DNA of 64,000 bases from Pedobacter cryoconitis. GTDB lineage: Bacteria > Bacteroidota > Bacteroidia > Sphingobacteriales > Sphingobacteriaceae. How positions within the stretch are numbered: the first letter of the stretch is position 1; every line of letters starts with the position of its first letter. Below, piece after piece: positions 41,070 through 49,568 of the stretch. The stretch covers positions 2,790,001 through 2,854,000 of the forward strand of contig NZ_JACHCG010000001.1 in NCBI RefSeq assembly GCF_014200595.1. The letters run 5' to 3'. The position numbers and the translations under genes were made by a program. The notes beneath the pieces were generated by a model, which had not been told where the DNA came from, searched no databases, and saw nothing but the letters and a program-made list of their open reading frames with translations.

Positions 41070-42119
41070 TTAATGGTTAATAGAAACATTAGCATTCATT
41101 CCGGCTTTTAACAGCGCGATTTTTTCGGAGGTATCAGTCAGCCGGATGCGAACAGGAATACGTTGAATGGTTTTCACAAAATTCCCTGTGGCATTGTCGG
41201 GTGGCAATAATGAAAAACGGGAACCTGTAGCGGGAGACTGCGATTCGATAACTCCATGAAAAGTAGCCCCCGGATAAGCATCCACCGTAATCAAAGCAGG
41301 CTGGTTCAGTTTGAATTTCCCGGTCTGGGTTTCTTTAAAATTAGCAATTACCCATTTACCAGCATCCTGATTTACAATAAACGTAAGCACCTGCCCTGCC
41401 TGAACCAATTGCCCATCCTGAATGTTCTTTTTCCCTACTCTGCCTTGATAGGGAGCTAAAATCACCGTGTAATTGACATTCAATCTTTTCAGCCCCAGCA
41501 CTGCATCTCTTTTTTTGATCTCTGTTTGTATTGATGCTTTCCGGGATTGTGCTTCTTTCACTTTTGAAAGTGAGGCCTGGTAATTGCCCAGAGCAGTCTG
41601 ATATTCAGATTCAGCTATTTCGAAGGATGCTTTCACATTATCGAATTGCTGCTGTGTAGCTGATTGACCAGCTAATAAGTGCTGATAACGGGTATATTCC
41701 TGTTCCTGCCTGGTCAGTTTAGCTTTCGCCGCACTGATTTGTGATTGTGTTACCTTTGCTGTATTTTCAAGGACTGCTGTGCTGCTTTGCAATACATTAA
41801 TTTCAGCTTCTGCATTTGCCAGCGAGGCTTCTGCTTCTTGTTGTTGAATTTGATATTCATTGTTATCAATGATAACCAATGTATCCCCTTTGTTAACTTG
41901 CTGGTTCTCTTCAAAATTGACTTTTTTGATATAACCATTTACCCGTGTACTCACTGGATTTACATATTCTTCAATTTGTGCATCATTTGTTTCTTCGTAA
42001 TGGTATCCATCCCAGAGATACTTTCCTCCCCATAACATCAGTCCCAAAAGCAGGATAACTGCCGAACATTTTGTAATAAAAGCGATCAACTGATCGGTAC
42101 GATTGGCTTTATTTTCCAT
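41070..42119 (-). CDS. HlyD/EmrA-like membrane fusion protein
   Basis: 349 residues from ATG 42119 (MENKANRT), one base after the TolC stop; an earlier in-frame start would run inside the TolC gene. One N-terminal membrane segment (AVILLLGLMLWGGKYLW), then the lipoyl halves (VSTRVNGYIKKVNFEENQQVNKGDTLVIID), a coiled-coil hairpin at about 85-180 rich in Ala/Gln, and the second lipoyl half plus beta-barrel (ILAPYQGRVGKKNIQDGQLV). Links the MFS pump and the TolC channel. Confidence 0.92.
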   Translation of the reverse strand: MENKANRTDQLIAFITKCSAVILLLGLMLWGGKYLWDGYHYEETNDAQIEEYVNPVSTRVNGYIKKVNFEENQQVNKGDTLVIIDNNEYQIQQQEAEASLANAEAEINVLQSSTAVLENTAKVTQSQISAAKAKLTRQEQEYTRYQHLLAGQSATQQQFDNVKASFEIAESEYQTALGNYQASLSKVKEAQSRKASIQTEIKKRDAVLGLKRLNVNYTVILAPYQGRVGKKNIQDGQLVQAGQVLTFIVNQDAGKWVIANFKETQTGKFKLNQPALITVDAYPGATFHGVIESQSPATGSRFSLLPPDNATGNFVKTIQRIPVRIRLTDTSEKIALLKAGMNANVSINH

Positions 42120-42120
42120 T

Positions 42121-43461
42121 TTATAATCTTCCTGCTGTTTTAAGTAATTGATAGTATTGAAGGATAGCGATAACCTTCGCATCCTCCAGATCGAATCTGG
42201 ATTGTAATAATTGTGTGTCTGCATCAAGCAGATCGGTTAATAAGGCCAGTTGATTAAAATAACCTGCACTAACAATCCGGTAATTTTCTGTAGCCAGTTT
42301 AATGTTTTCTTCTGCGATCTCTACCCTTTTTAAGCCTTCATTGTATCTGATATATACATTCATAGTCAGCTGACCTGTTTTATCTTCCTGATCGGCAAGC
42401 AAAATCTTTTGTTTACCTGATTCAAGTTGTGCAATCGCCGACTTGTGCTTATTCTGATATAATGCTGACAGTGGCATTGTTATTCTGACTCCGGCAGAGC
42501 CCAGGCCATATACCCTTTTGATTGTCGGATAAAAAACATTGTCAGGATAAGCGTAGCTGTAATTTGCCAGCAGCTCAACTTTAGGCATAAAAGCAGCCTG
42601 AACCTGCTTCTGCTTGAAAAAAGCAATATGTGTTCTTTGTGTAGCAATCTTGATTTCATAACCTTCAGTTTGTGCTTCACTGATCAAAGACGCTAAACTT
42701 TCTTCCTTTTGCAATTGAGGCATTACAATAGGATCTGTTAAAGTGAGTGCTTGCACCTGTGGTATTCCCAATAACAATTTCAATTCATTTTCAGCAAGCA
42801 GAATGGTATTGTTAACCTCGATCAGCTTCATATTCTGCCTGGAAATCTGCAATTCTGCTCTTAACAAATCACTCCGCAAAACGACCCCGTTTTTAAACAG
42901 CACTTTCATTTGCTGCTGCCTCTTTTCTTCTTCTTTTAAATTGGCTAAAAGCAAGTTTCGGAATTGTTCATTTCGCTGTACACTATAATAGGTAGTTGCT
43001 ACTTTTACCTTCACCTCCGCTAATTGTTGCTTTTGCTGTGTAACAGACAAGTATTTGGCCTGTTCCTTTTCTTTCACGTAGTTATTGAGTTGCTTTCCCT
43101 GGTATAAGATCACAGATGCACTGGCATCCAGATTAACATTATCCGGGGTAAGATGGATCTTCTTTGGCTTAGAAAGCCCATCTTCAAAGGCTGTCATAGC
43201 TGTCAAACGATTATAACCTGTACCGGCTTGTAAAGCAGGCAACCTTTTGGTTTTGGCATCGTTAAACTCTTCGGCCTGTTGCCTGGTTGTTATTTGTTGT
43301 GCTGCAACTTCCTTATTATATGCTGAAGCTCTGTCCCAGGCCTGGTTCAGCGTAAGCTTTACAGGCTCATGTTCAGGGGTCTGACCAAATACACAAGGGC
43401 CCGGTAACAAAAGTAAGATACAGAAGACCGAATAACCAACCTTAATTTCCTGTTGTTTCAT
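42121..43461 (-). CDS. TolC-family outer-membrane efflux protein
   Basis: 446 residues with signal peptide (CILLLLPGPCVFGQ). Two repeats of the OEP fold: LTLNQAWDRASAYNKEVAAQQ and later helices with ARITMP-like strand (AGVRITMPLSALYQNKHK) and NYRIVSAGYFNQLALLTDLLDADTQLLQS. It is the first gene of the efflux operon. Slightly shorter than E. coli TolC, usual for Bacteroidota members. Confidence 0.92.
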   Translation of the reverse strand: MKQQEIKVGYSVFCILLLLPGPCVFGQTPEHEPVKLTLNQAWDRASAYNKEVAAQQITTRQQAEEFNDAKTKRLPALQAGTGYNRLTAMTAFEDGLSKPKKIHLTPDNVNLDASASVILYQGKQLNNYVKEKEQAKYLSVTQQKQQLAEVKVKVATTYYSVQRNEQFRNLLLANLKEEEKRQQQMKVLFKNGVVLRSDLLRAELQISRQNMKLIEVNNTILLAENELKLLLGIPQVQALTLTDPIVMPQLQKEESLASLISEAQTEGYEIKIATQRTHIAFFKQKQVQAAFMPKVELLANYSYAYPDNVFYPTIKRVYGLGSAGVRITMPLSALYQNKHKSAIAQLESGKQKILLADQEDKTGQLTMNVYIRYNEGLKRVEIAEENIKLATENYRIVSAGYFNQLALLTDLLDADTQLLQSRFDLEDAKVIAILQYYQLLKTAGRL

Positions 43462-43640
43462 TTAACAAAATTCACCAATCACCACACAAATCATTTTATA
43501 TAATCGGCCATACATTTGTTAATTTTGGCCACATGGATTTACCAGCGAAAATCAGCAAAGAATAAAAGACAGCTCATTGCTTCCGCGGATAGTCCAATCT
43601 TTGCCGTCTATATGCCATTGTAAAGACTAGTATCCATTGA

Positions 43641-43648
43641 TAGTTTTG
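43641..43648 (+). promoter_or_regulatory. -7 element of the NTF2-like gene
   Basis: TAGTTTTG (TAnnTTTG) with ATTG 20 bases upstream as a plausible -33 element; ATG follows 18 bases later at 43667. Confidence 0.5.
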
Positions 43649-43666
43649 TAGTCAAATAATATAGAT

Positions 43667-44053
43667 ATGATAGATTATAAATCGCGTTTAAAAGAGATGT
43701 TTTCAGCAGTGCTTGAAAACTCTGTTTACAATGAAAAACTTATTCATCAGTATTTCAGTCAAAATTATGTGCAGCATGTAGATGGTAAGACACTGCATTT
43801 TGATGGTTTCAATCAACATATGAAAACACTGAAAAAAGATATGCCTGAAATTAAAATTGATATCAAAACATTAGTACAGGAAGGCAATACAGTTTTCTCT
43901 AATCATGTGGTCAGTAAAAAAACTGCCAGCGATATGAAAATACAGGTTATCGGGGAATTCCGTTTTGAAGGGGATCAAATATGTTATTGTGATGAACTGA
44001 CCTATTTAATTAGCGGAGATCCGAAAGACAGAGATCTGGGCTCCAGAATTTAA
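43667..44053 (+). CDS. NTF2/SnoaL-like protein
   Basis: 128 residues. Start helix YKSRLKEMFSAVLENS, then YFSQNYVQHVDGKTLHFDGFNQHMKTLKKDMPEIKIDI and VSNHVV-like strands (TVFSNHVVSKK, IQVIGEFRFEGDQICYCDELTYLI), the cone-shaped alpha+beta barrel of the SnoaL/NTF2 superfamily. Members include polyketide cyclases and ester-carrying stress proteins, but most are uncharacterised; the distance from the PKS (about 22 kb) gives no reason to link them. Own promoter and terminator, so a single-gene unit. Confidence 0.75.
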   Translation: MIDYKSRLKEMFSAVLENSVYNEKLIHQYFSQNYVQHVDGKTLHFDGFNQHMKTLKKDMPEIKIDIKTLVQEGNTVFSNHVVSKKTASDMKIQVIGEFRFEGDQICYCDELTYLISGDPKDRDLGSRI

Positions 44054-44055
44054 TA

Positions 44056-44092
44056 TTAAGGAGCAGAAATATCTTGTATTTGTGCTCCTTAA
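44056..44092. terminator. Bidirectional terminator hairpin
   Basis: TTAAGGAGCA pairs with TGCTCCTTAA over ten bases with a 17-base loop, followed by AAAAAA; between the convergent NTF2-like and GNAT genes. Confidence 0.75.
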
Positions 44093-44096
44093 AAAA

Positions 44097-44615
44097 CTAA
44101 TTCTCTTTGATCATATAATTCATCCTGATATCCGGATGAATAAAATTATTTTGTTCTGCTATAGTCTGGAGCCCATGGGCTTCAAAAAAAGATATTAATG
44201 GACTATCAATTTGTTCTGTCAGCCACAATGATTCATAGCCCTTGCTTATAGCTAAGCATTTATTGAGTAAAGATTGTTTAGCCTCACCGGATAAATATTC
44301 CTTTAGAATACAAAAATCAGCGATACAGACTGCTTTTTTATCTTCCAGTAATGCTGGCCTTTTGCCCTGAGTAGTCACAAATGCATATCCGGCAGCCTGT
44401 CCCTCTACATAAACAACCAGCCACTGGTTACCAAAGCTATTCATTTCATCAATAATTTGTTTATCATTATAATGACGGAAAATATAATCTTCCATCACCT
44501 CTTCATTTACTAAATGCGCATATTTTTCTAAAGCGATAGTCCTGGTCAGGTATAATAATTCAGCAATCGCATCCTCAGTTGCTACTTTGAACTTTGTGAT
44601 AACTTTTTGATCCAT
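44097..44615 (-). CDS. GNAT-family acetyltransferase
   Basis: 172 residues. GNAT-like order: N-terminal helix TEDAIAELLYLTRTIALEKYAHLV, then the strand WLVVYVEGQAAGYAFVTT, the acetyl-CoA-side strand KAVCIADFCILKEYLSGEAKQSLLNKCLAIS, and LISFFEAHGLQTIAEQNNFIHP. The pyrophosphate loop (normally Q/RxxGxG/A) is poorly conserved (EYLSGEA). Substrate unknown. Candidate MocR boxes and a TACCTTTG promoter precede it. Confidence 0.75.
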   Translation of the reverse strand: MDQKVITKFKVATEDAIAELLYLTRTIALEKYAHLVNEEVMEDYIFRHYNDKQIIDEMNSFGNQWLVVYVEGQAAGYAFVTTQGKRPALLEDKKAVCIADFCILKEYLSGEAKQSLLNKCLAISKGYESLWLTEQIDSPLISFFEAHGLQTIAEQNNFIHPDIRMNYMIKEN

Positions 44616-44634
44616 GATTTTAATTTTACAGGGC

Positions 44635-44642
44635 CAAAGGTA
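44635..44642 (-). promoter_or_regulatory. -7 element of the GNAT gene
   Basis: Minus-strand TACCTTTG (TAnnTTTG), about 20 bases upstream of the GNAT ATG (44615). The first MocR-like box (44662-44670) sits where the -33 element would be, which would suit activation. Confidence 0.5.
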
Positions 44643-44661
44643 ACCACGATCATCAATTCAT

Positions 44662-44694
44662 ATCGATACACATTCCTGCTAAATGACCGATACA
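44662..44694. promoter_or_regulatory. Direct repeats ATCGATACA / ACCGATACA, candidate MocR boxes
   Basis: ATCGATACA at 44662-44670 and ACCGATACA at 44686-44694, 24 bases apart, between the mocR stop and the GNAT start. The same 9-mer ACCGATACA occurs on the other strand-sense before the mocR gene (46133-46141). MocR proteins commonly bind direct repeats. Confidence 0.55.
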
Positions 44695-44720
44695 GTGAGC
44701 ATCCCTCCTAATTGATCAGG

Positions 44721-46124
44721 CTAACCCTTTCCTGCAAGTTTGAGTCCTTCGATCCGCTTTGCTGAATATTGATCAGCGAATACTATTCTGAAAAACCGTT
44801 TAAAATCACCGGAGAAGGAAAAAGTTTCGCCTGGTGTGAATTTCACCCCTACCTGATCACAATGCAGGTAAAAATCTTTGCTATTAATTTCATCTGATAG
44901 TTTAACCCATAAATTATAACCACCCGCAGGCATAACCATCTGTGTACCTTTTGGAAAATAAGTGGTCAGCAGATTAATTGTATGGTAAGCATTTTTTGAT
45001 AATTGAGTTCTGAAGGTCCTGATATGTCTGTCATAACTATGCGTATTCAGCAATTGATTCACTGTTTCCTGGTAAACAGGAGAAACAGTGCCCCCGGTTG
45101 AGAATTTCACCTGCTCTGCCTGCTGGAAAAACCGGCCTGCCGATAACCAGCCCAGCCTGATTCCCGCAGCCAGTGTTTTAGCGTACGAAGAATAGGTCAT
45201 TACCAGCCCGCTTTCATCAAATGATTTCAGGTTAGATGGCCGCTGACCAGTGAAATTTAAATCTCCATATACATCATTTTCAATTACAGCGATCCCCCAA
45301 TGTTGTGCCACATTCAGCAGTTGTTTTTTCTGATCGTCAGAGAGCAGGATCCCTGTAGGATTCTGAAAGTTCGGGGTTACTATTATCGCTTTTATTTTTG
45401 TTGTTAAACATGCTTTCTCTAAATATCCTATATCAAATCCGGTCTGAAAATCCATAGGGACCTCCACTACTTTTAGCTGTAAAGTCTTAATTACCTGAAG
45501 AATGGAAAACACGCAAGGGCTTTCAACAGCAACCACATCACCGGCAGAACAAGTAGAAACCAAAGCAATATATAATGCTTGTAATGCGCCATCGGTAATG
45601 ATCAGCTCATCGGCGTTCATCTTTGTATTGTAGTGTGCCGAATGTTTACAAATATTATGTTTTAATTCTTCCGATCCTGTTGAAGGATAGTACCTTAAGA
45701 GACCAGCGCCCTGTGCTCTGATCACTTGCTGCATAGTCCTTAAAATCATTTTTTGAGGAACTAATAAATCTCCCGGAGCAGCCACGTTGAATTCAGTTAA
45801 AGAATTCCGGCCGGCACGCAAGGAAGTAGTTTGTGATAGTTTATGTTTAAACACAGCATCCCTGACTACGGGCAACCGTTTTCCAGTCGATATACTGACC
45901 TGATTTTCAAGCACATTAGAAATGTAATATCCGGATTTATGGATACTTTCAACCAGACCTTTACTCATTAAATAATCAAACCCCTGTTGTACAGCGCCTG
46001 TACTCATTCCATATTTTCTCATTATTGCTCTTACAGAAGGTAGTTTATGCCCTGGTTTATAGATGCCTTCTTTGATCTGAGTTTCAATAATTACTGTAAA
46101 TTCTTCATACCGGTATTGTTTCAT
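44721..46124 (-). CDS. MocR-type regulator (GntR helix-turn-helix plus aminotransferase-like domain)
   Basis: 467 residues from ATG 46124 (MKQYRY). N-terminal GntR winged helix: IETQIKEGIYKPGHKLPSVRAIMRKYGMSTGAVQQGFDYL and ESIHKSGYYI. C-terminal fold-type I aminotransferase-like domain with LIITDGALQALYIAL, VTPNFQNPTG, ENDVYGDL and the PLP lysine region TYSSYAKTLAAGIRLGW (Lys in SYAKTL). PLP is probably a cofactor or sensor. MocR members control vitamin B6, amino-acid or taurine genes; here the adjacent GNAT gene is the likely target. Confidence 0.93.
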   Translation of the reverse strand: MKQYRYEEFTVIIETQIKEGIYKPGHKLPSVRAIMRKYGMSTGAVQQGFDYLMSKGLVESIHKSGYYISNVLENQVSISTGKRLPVVRDAVFKHKLSQTTSLRAGRNSLTEFNVAAPGDLLVPQKMILRTMQQVIRAQGAGLLRYYPSTGSEELKHNICKHSAHYNTKMNADELIITDGALQALYIALVSTCSAGDVVAVESPCVFSILQVIKTLQLKVVEVPMDFQTGFDIGYLEKACLTTKIKAIIVTPNFQNPTGILLSDDQKKQLLNVAQHWGIAVIENDVYGDLNFTGQRPSNLKSFDESGLVMTYSSYAKTLAAGIRLGWLSAGRFFQQAEQVKFSTGGTVSPVYQETVNQLLNTHSYDRHIRTFRTQLSKNAYHTINLLTTYFPKGTQMVMPAGGYNLWVKLSDEINSKDFYLHCDQVGVKFTPGETFSFSGDFKRFFRIVFADQYSAKRIEGLKLAGKG

Positions 46125-46132
46125 AGCCAAAC

Positions 46133-46177
46133 TGTATCGGTATATTTCAATCAAATAATACCTGTATCACAAAGGTA
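46133..46177. promoter_or_regulatory. mocR promoter with candidate autoregulatory boxes
   Basis: Minus-strand TACCTTTG (forward CAAAGGTA, 46170-46177) as -7 element; boxes TGTATCGGT (46133-46141) and TGTATCACA (46163-46171 in forward sense) lie at and just after the expected start of transcription, which suits repression of the gene by its own product. Confidence 0.5.
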
Positions 46178-46282
46178 ATAAATAACAATTAGCAGAAATA
46201 TGAAGTATTTTATTAAAAATATAAACAATACGGCACGGCATTTGGTTAAGCTGTAATTATACACTTACTATCTTCTTGCCTA

Positions 46283-47500
46283 ATGCAAAAAACTATCTTT
46301 CTGTTCTCTTTCTTATTTATTACTTACAGCGCAAATGCACAAAATGCGGCTGATGCCATTTCTGCCAATAATCAAGTCCGTGATACTTCGAATAAACGGG
46401 ATTTAATAGACTATGCCAAAATATTATTTAAAATAAAACCAGGAGTAAAAACCGGAGAAAATCCAAGAAAAGTTTTCTTTTCACTCTTGCCTATCGGAGG
46501 TAATGTACCAGGGGGAGGAACTGCATTGATTACCTCAACCAGTGCAGGTTTTTACCTGGGTGAGCGTAAAACCACAAATATCTCCAATGTTACTTTTACA
46601 CCCTACTGGAATTTAAAAAGCCGGTTTGGATTACCGCTGCGTTCCAATATCTGGCTGGCGGACAACACATGGAATATTCAGGGAGATACGCGTTTTCTTG
46701 TCTATCCGCAATATACCTGGGGTTTAGGGAGTGGGCATGAAGATCAGAAACTACTGGTTGATTACAAGTATATCAGATTTTATCAAAGTGCATTAAAGCG
46801 AATCAAACCTTATTTTTATGCAGGTTTTGGTTATACGCTGGATTATTTTGTAAATGTCAGGGCAGCTGATCCAGGTCTACAGAAATTTACTGGTTATAAT
46901 TCAGGAACTGAAGAGGGAAGTAATTCTTTTTCATCAGGAGTATCTTTTAACTTATTATATGATACGCGGAATAACTCTATCAATCCATTGCCAGGAAGTT
47001 ATCTGAATTTGGTTTTAAGAACCAACCCTAAGTTTTTAGGAAGTCAAACGAGCTGGAAATCACTTTATATAGATGCGAGAAAATATATCTCACTGAATAC
47101 CAAACCTCACCAACAGAATACACTGGCTTTATGGTCTTATTTCTGGACAGGTTTAAATAATGGGATCCCCTATCTGAATTTACCAAGTATTGGATGGGAT
47201 CCTTACAATAAGTCTGGTAGAGGAATGGATCAAAACAGATATAGAGGAAAATCGTTATTTTATGTAGAGAGTGAGTACAGACGGGACATTACCGATAATG
47301 GTCTGTTTGGCTTCGTTGTTTTTGCCAATGCAACTTCAGTAGCTGAGCCGGAAACCAATTCTTTCAAGGCAATTCACCCCGCAGTCGGAGCAGGTATGCG
47401 GATCAAATTCAACAAGGGTTCCAATACAAATATAGCGATTGATTATGGCGTAAGTAAAGGATTCTCCGGCTTCTCTATCGGTCTTGGAGAAGCTTTCTAA
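46283..47500 (+). CDS. Outer-membrane beta-barrel, BamA/surface-antigen type
   Basis: 405 residues with signal peptide (FLFSFLFITYSANAQ). The mature protein is made of amphipathic beta-strands and ends with Phe, as barrel proteins do. Segments SFNLLYDTRNNSINPLPGSYLNL and GKSLFYVESEYRRDI correspond to the surface-antigen (bacterial Omp85) barrel consensus, where the RGK-like motif (YRGKSLF) is the lock of the barrel interior. There are no POTRA domains, so it is a barrel-only relative of unknown role. Its stop codon overlaps that of the convergent gene by four bases. Confidence 0.82.
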   Translation: MQKTIFLFSFLFITYSANAQNAADAISANNQVRDTSNKRDLIDYAKILFKIKPGVKTGENPRKVFFSLLPIGGNVPGGGTALITSTSAGFYLGERKTTNISNVTFTPYWNLKSRFGLPLRSNIWLADNTWNIQGDTRFLVYPQYTWGLGSGHEDQKLLVDYKYIRFYQSALKRIKPYFYAGFGYTLDYFVNVRAADPGLQKFTGYNSGTEEGSNSFSSGVSFNLLYDTRNNSINPLPGSYLNLVLRTNPKFLGSQTSWKSLYIDARKYISLNTKPHQQNTLALWSYFWTGLNNGIPYLNLPSIGWDPYNKSGRGMDQNRYRGKSLFYVESEYRRDITDNGLFGFVVFANATSVAEPETNSFKAIHPAVGAGMRIKFNKGSNTNIAIDYGVSKGFSGFSIGLGEAF

Positions 47501-47970
47501 GGCTGTTGATTTGGCATTACCATTATTGTATAACTATCATTACCTACTATCGTCTGAAAAATATAATCAGTTGAAATATAGTAGGTACTGATTTGTTTTG
47601 CTTCTATTTCCTGTATATCTTTTCTCTCCACCCCTGTCTGCCTGATTTCTTCCAGGATCAATTGATAAGCTTCTTCACCGCTAAGTTGATAGTAGAGTTG
47701 ATTCGTAACCTCGTTATCTGCCTGAATCCTGAACCAGGATAATGCCTTGCCGTGTTCAGAGGCATGGTTTCCGAAAGAGAAGGTTTTATATAACTGATGT
47801 CCTTGTTTCCCTGACAACTCAGGTCTTACTTCCCATCTATGCTGCACCAGACTATCAGTAACAGAAGAAACCGGCTGACCTATAAGTGATTCAAGCTGGT
47901 TCAATTTAAAATGCTGAGCACTGCTGAATAAGCCTGAAAGACAAAGCAAGAATGTTAACGCATATTTCAT
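47497..47970 (-). CDS. Secreted protein of unknown function
   Basis: 157 residues, signal peptide to about SAQ at 19. The mature part (HFKLNQLESLIGQPVSSVTDSLVQHRWEVRPELS...) alternates strands and helices with two Tyr-rich segments (STYYISTDYIFQTIVGNDSYTIMV). No family recognised. It overlaps the histidine kinase stop by four bases (ATGA-type), so it is translationally coupled to it; its stop also overlaps that of the convergent barrel gene. Confidence 0.7.
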   Translation of the reverse strand: MKYALTFLLCLSGLFSSAQHFKLNQLESLIGQPVSSVTDSLVQHRWEVRPELSGKQGHQLYKTFSFGNHASEHGKALSWFRIQADNEVTNQLYYQLSGEEAYQLILEEIRQTGVERKDIQEIEAKQISTYYISTDYIFQTIVGNDSYTIMVMPNQQP

Positions 47971-49118
47971 GAAAGCAAAGGTAATAAAATGTAAAAAGTA
48001 GAGCCTTTATTAATTCTGCTTTGAACACCTATTGTACCTTTGTGGTTTTTGACGATCTCCATAGAGATATATAATCCCATTCCCAATCCACTGGCCATCG
48101 TATTTTTAACATCAACACGATAAAATCTTTCAAAGATCTTTTCCAGCTGACTGGTGGAAAGTCCGATTCCGTAATCTGTCACAGAGATCCTGACCTGATT
48201 ACCTTCTTTAGTAAATGATAGTATAATATCTTTATGCAGTGGCGAATATTTTACTGCGTTATTAACCAGATTCATCAGTACCTGTTCTAATCTCTCTGTA
48301 TTTCCTTTAATGCGTACATCTGCGCCAGGATTAAAAATGATATTATAATCAGGGAACATATATCCTGCATTCTCTGCACAGGTGGTAATCAATTCCTTAA
48401 CGCTCAGTGGTGCTTGACTAAAATCCAGTTTCCCGGCCTGGATCTTACTTACATCCAGCAGGTCATTAACCAGCGCTTGTAATTTCCCTATTGAACTTTC
48501 AGCTTTGACGATAAATGTTTTTACCTGACCAGGAACAACTTCTTTCTTATAGTTAGAGATCAACTGTAAATAAGCTTTTAAACTGGTTAAAGGTGTCTTT
48601 AATTCATGACTGGCAATTCCAATAAATTCATCTTTCTTTTCGATGGATTTACGCTGATCGTCGATATCCGTTGCAGTACCGATCCAAAACAGGAGTTCAT
48701 TATTTTCATTTCTTAAAGGAATACTCCGGTTAAGATGCCATCTATAAATACCATCATTCCGTTTGTAGCGATTTTCAATTTCAAAAACCTCTCCGGTTTT
48801 CATACAGTAGTTAAATTTTTCGGTGGTTACAGACAAGTCATCGGGATGGATAATATGATCCCATGATTTTTGAAATGTGGCATCAAAAGACAAGCCTGTA
48901 TAATCGTACCAGCGTTCATTAAAGAAGTTAAACTGTCCGGAAGGTAAATTAGTCCAGGTAATCTGAGGAATATGATTAGCCAGCAGTATCAGGTGCTCCT
49001 GGCTCACTGGATTTTCCGTTGACCGGATAGCTTTTATAGTGCCATTCGCTTCTTCCAGCTGAAGCTGCAATTCTTTTATTTCAGCCCGCAGCTGTTCTTG
49101 TATATTTTGAGCGCTCAT
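47967..49118 (-). CDS. PAS-domain sensor histidine kinase
   Basis: 383 residues. N-terminal coiled coil (IQEQLRAEIKELQLQLEEANG), PAS with PAC (about 43-155, FFNERWYDYTGLSFDATFQKSWDHIIHPDDL), HisKA with phospho-acceptor His171 in ASHELKTPLTSL, and HATPase_c with N box LVNNAVKYSP, G1 DYGIGLS and G2 GLGMGLYIS. No membrane segment, so cytoplasmic. No response regulator is adjacent, so its partner is elsewhere. Confidence 0.95.
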   Translation of the reverse strand: MSAQNIQEQLRAEIKELQLQLEEANGTIKAIRSTENPVSQEHLILLANHIPQITWTNLPSGQFNFFNERWYDYTGLSFDATFQKSWDHIIHPDDLSVTTEKFNYCMKTGEVFEIENRYKRNDGIYRWHLNRSIPLRNENNELLFWIGTATDIDDQRKSIEKKDEFIGIASHELKTPLTSLKAYLQLISNYKKEVVPGQVKTFIVKAESSIGKLQALVNDLLDVSKIQAGKLDFSQAPLSVKELITTCAENAGYMFPDYNIIFNPGADVRIKGNTERLEQVLMNLVNNAVKYSPLHKDIILSFTKEGNQVRISVTDYGIGLSTSQLEKIFERFYRVDVKNTMASGLGMGLYISMEIVKNHKGTIGVQSRINKGSTFYILLPLLS

Positions 49119-49568
49119 TCTTTATCTTTAATTAATTCATAGCCCTCTTAATACCCAGGATATTGCTGTCATCGTATCGGCTGGATACGTGATTAATTAT
49201 TTTATAATTATTAATATATAATTAAGATTATAAAATCAGCAATTAAAATATTCCGGGATATCAACTATACGTTAACAAAAAAACGACCAAAAAGATATTT
49301 GGTTTTTATGGAAATGCTCAGTTAGCCCTTATTACATTTATAAAAGAGCGCACAACACTAACAAGTGTACTTTACCAGGAAAATACTTCTTTAAAATATT
49401 CCTGAAACTATTAAAAAAAAGATAAACATGGATGATCCGCTCAATCAGAATCCCTTGTTATTCGTGTATATATTAATAGTTTTACTTGAAATTATACATT
49501 TCCTGAATTACGGATTCAAATCAGCAATCTATTGGAGAAGTAAATCTTTATTAAAATATCAATTGAAC
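49119..49568. other. AT-rich gap upstream of histidine kinase and thiD
   Basis: It holds two inverted repeats, CGTATC-5-GATACG (49173-49189) and TAATTAT-3-ATAATTA (49194-49210), both near the start of the divergent histidine kinase gene. No TPP riboswitch core (CTGAGA or ACCTGAT-type) is visible before thiD. An in-frame ATG at 49428 would add 47 hydrophobic residues to ThiD (discussed there). Confidence 0.5.

Noticed and set aside
42120..42227. Longer start of the HlyD/EmrA gene (36 extra residues)
   Set aside because: It would be read inside the upstream TolC gene. The ATG at 42119 follows the TolC stop by one base and gives the usual short cytoplasmic head.
43667..44053. Polyketide cyclase working with the PKS
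   Set aside because: SnoaL/NTF2-like fold is too general, and the gene is about 22 kb away as a single-gene unit with its own promoter and terminator.
49119..49568. TPP riboswitch before thiD
   Set aside because: The conserved thi-box pieces are not visible in the 450 bases before thiD on the plus strand.
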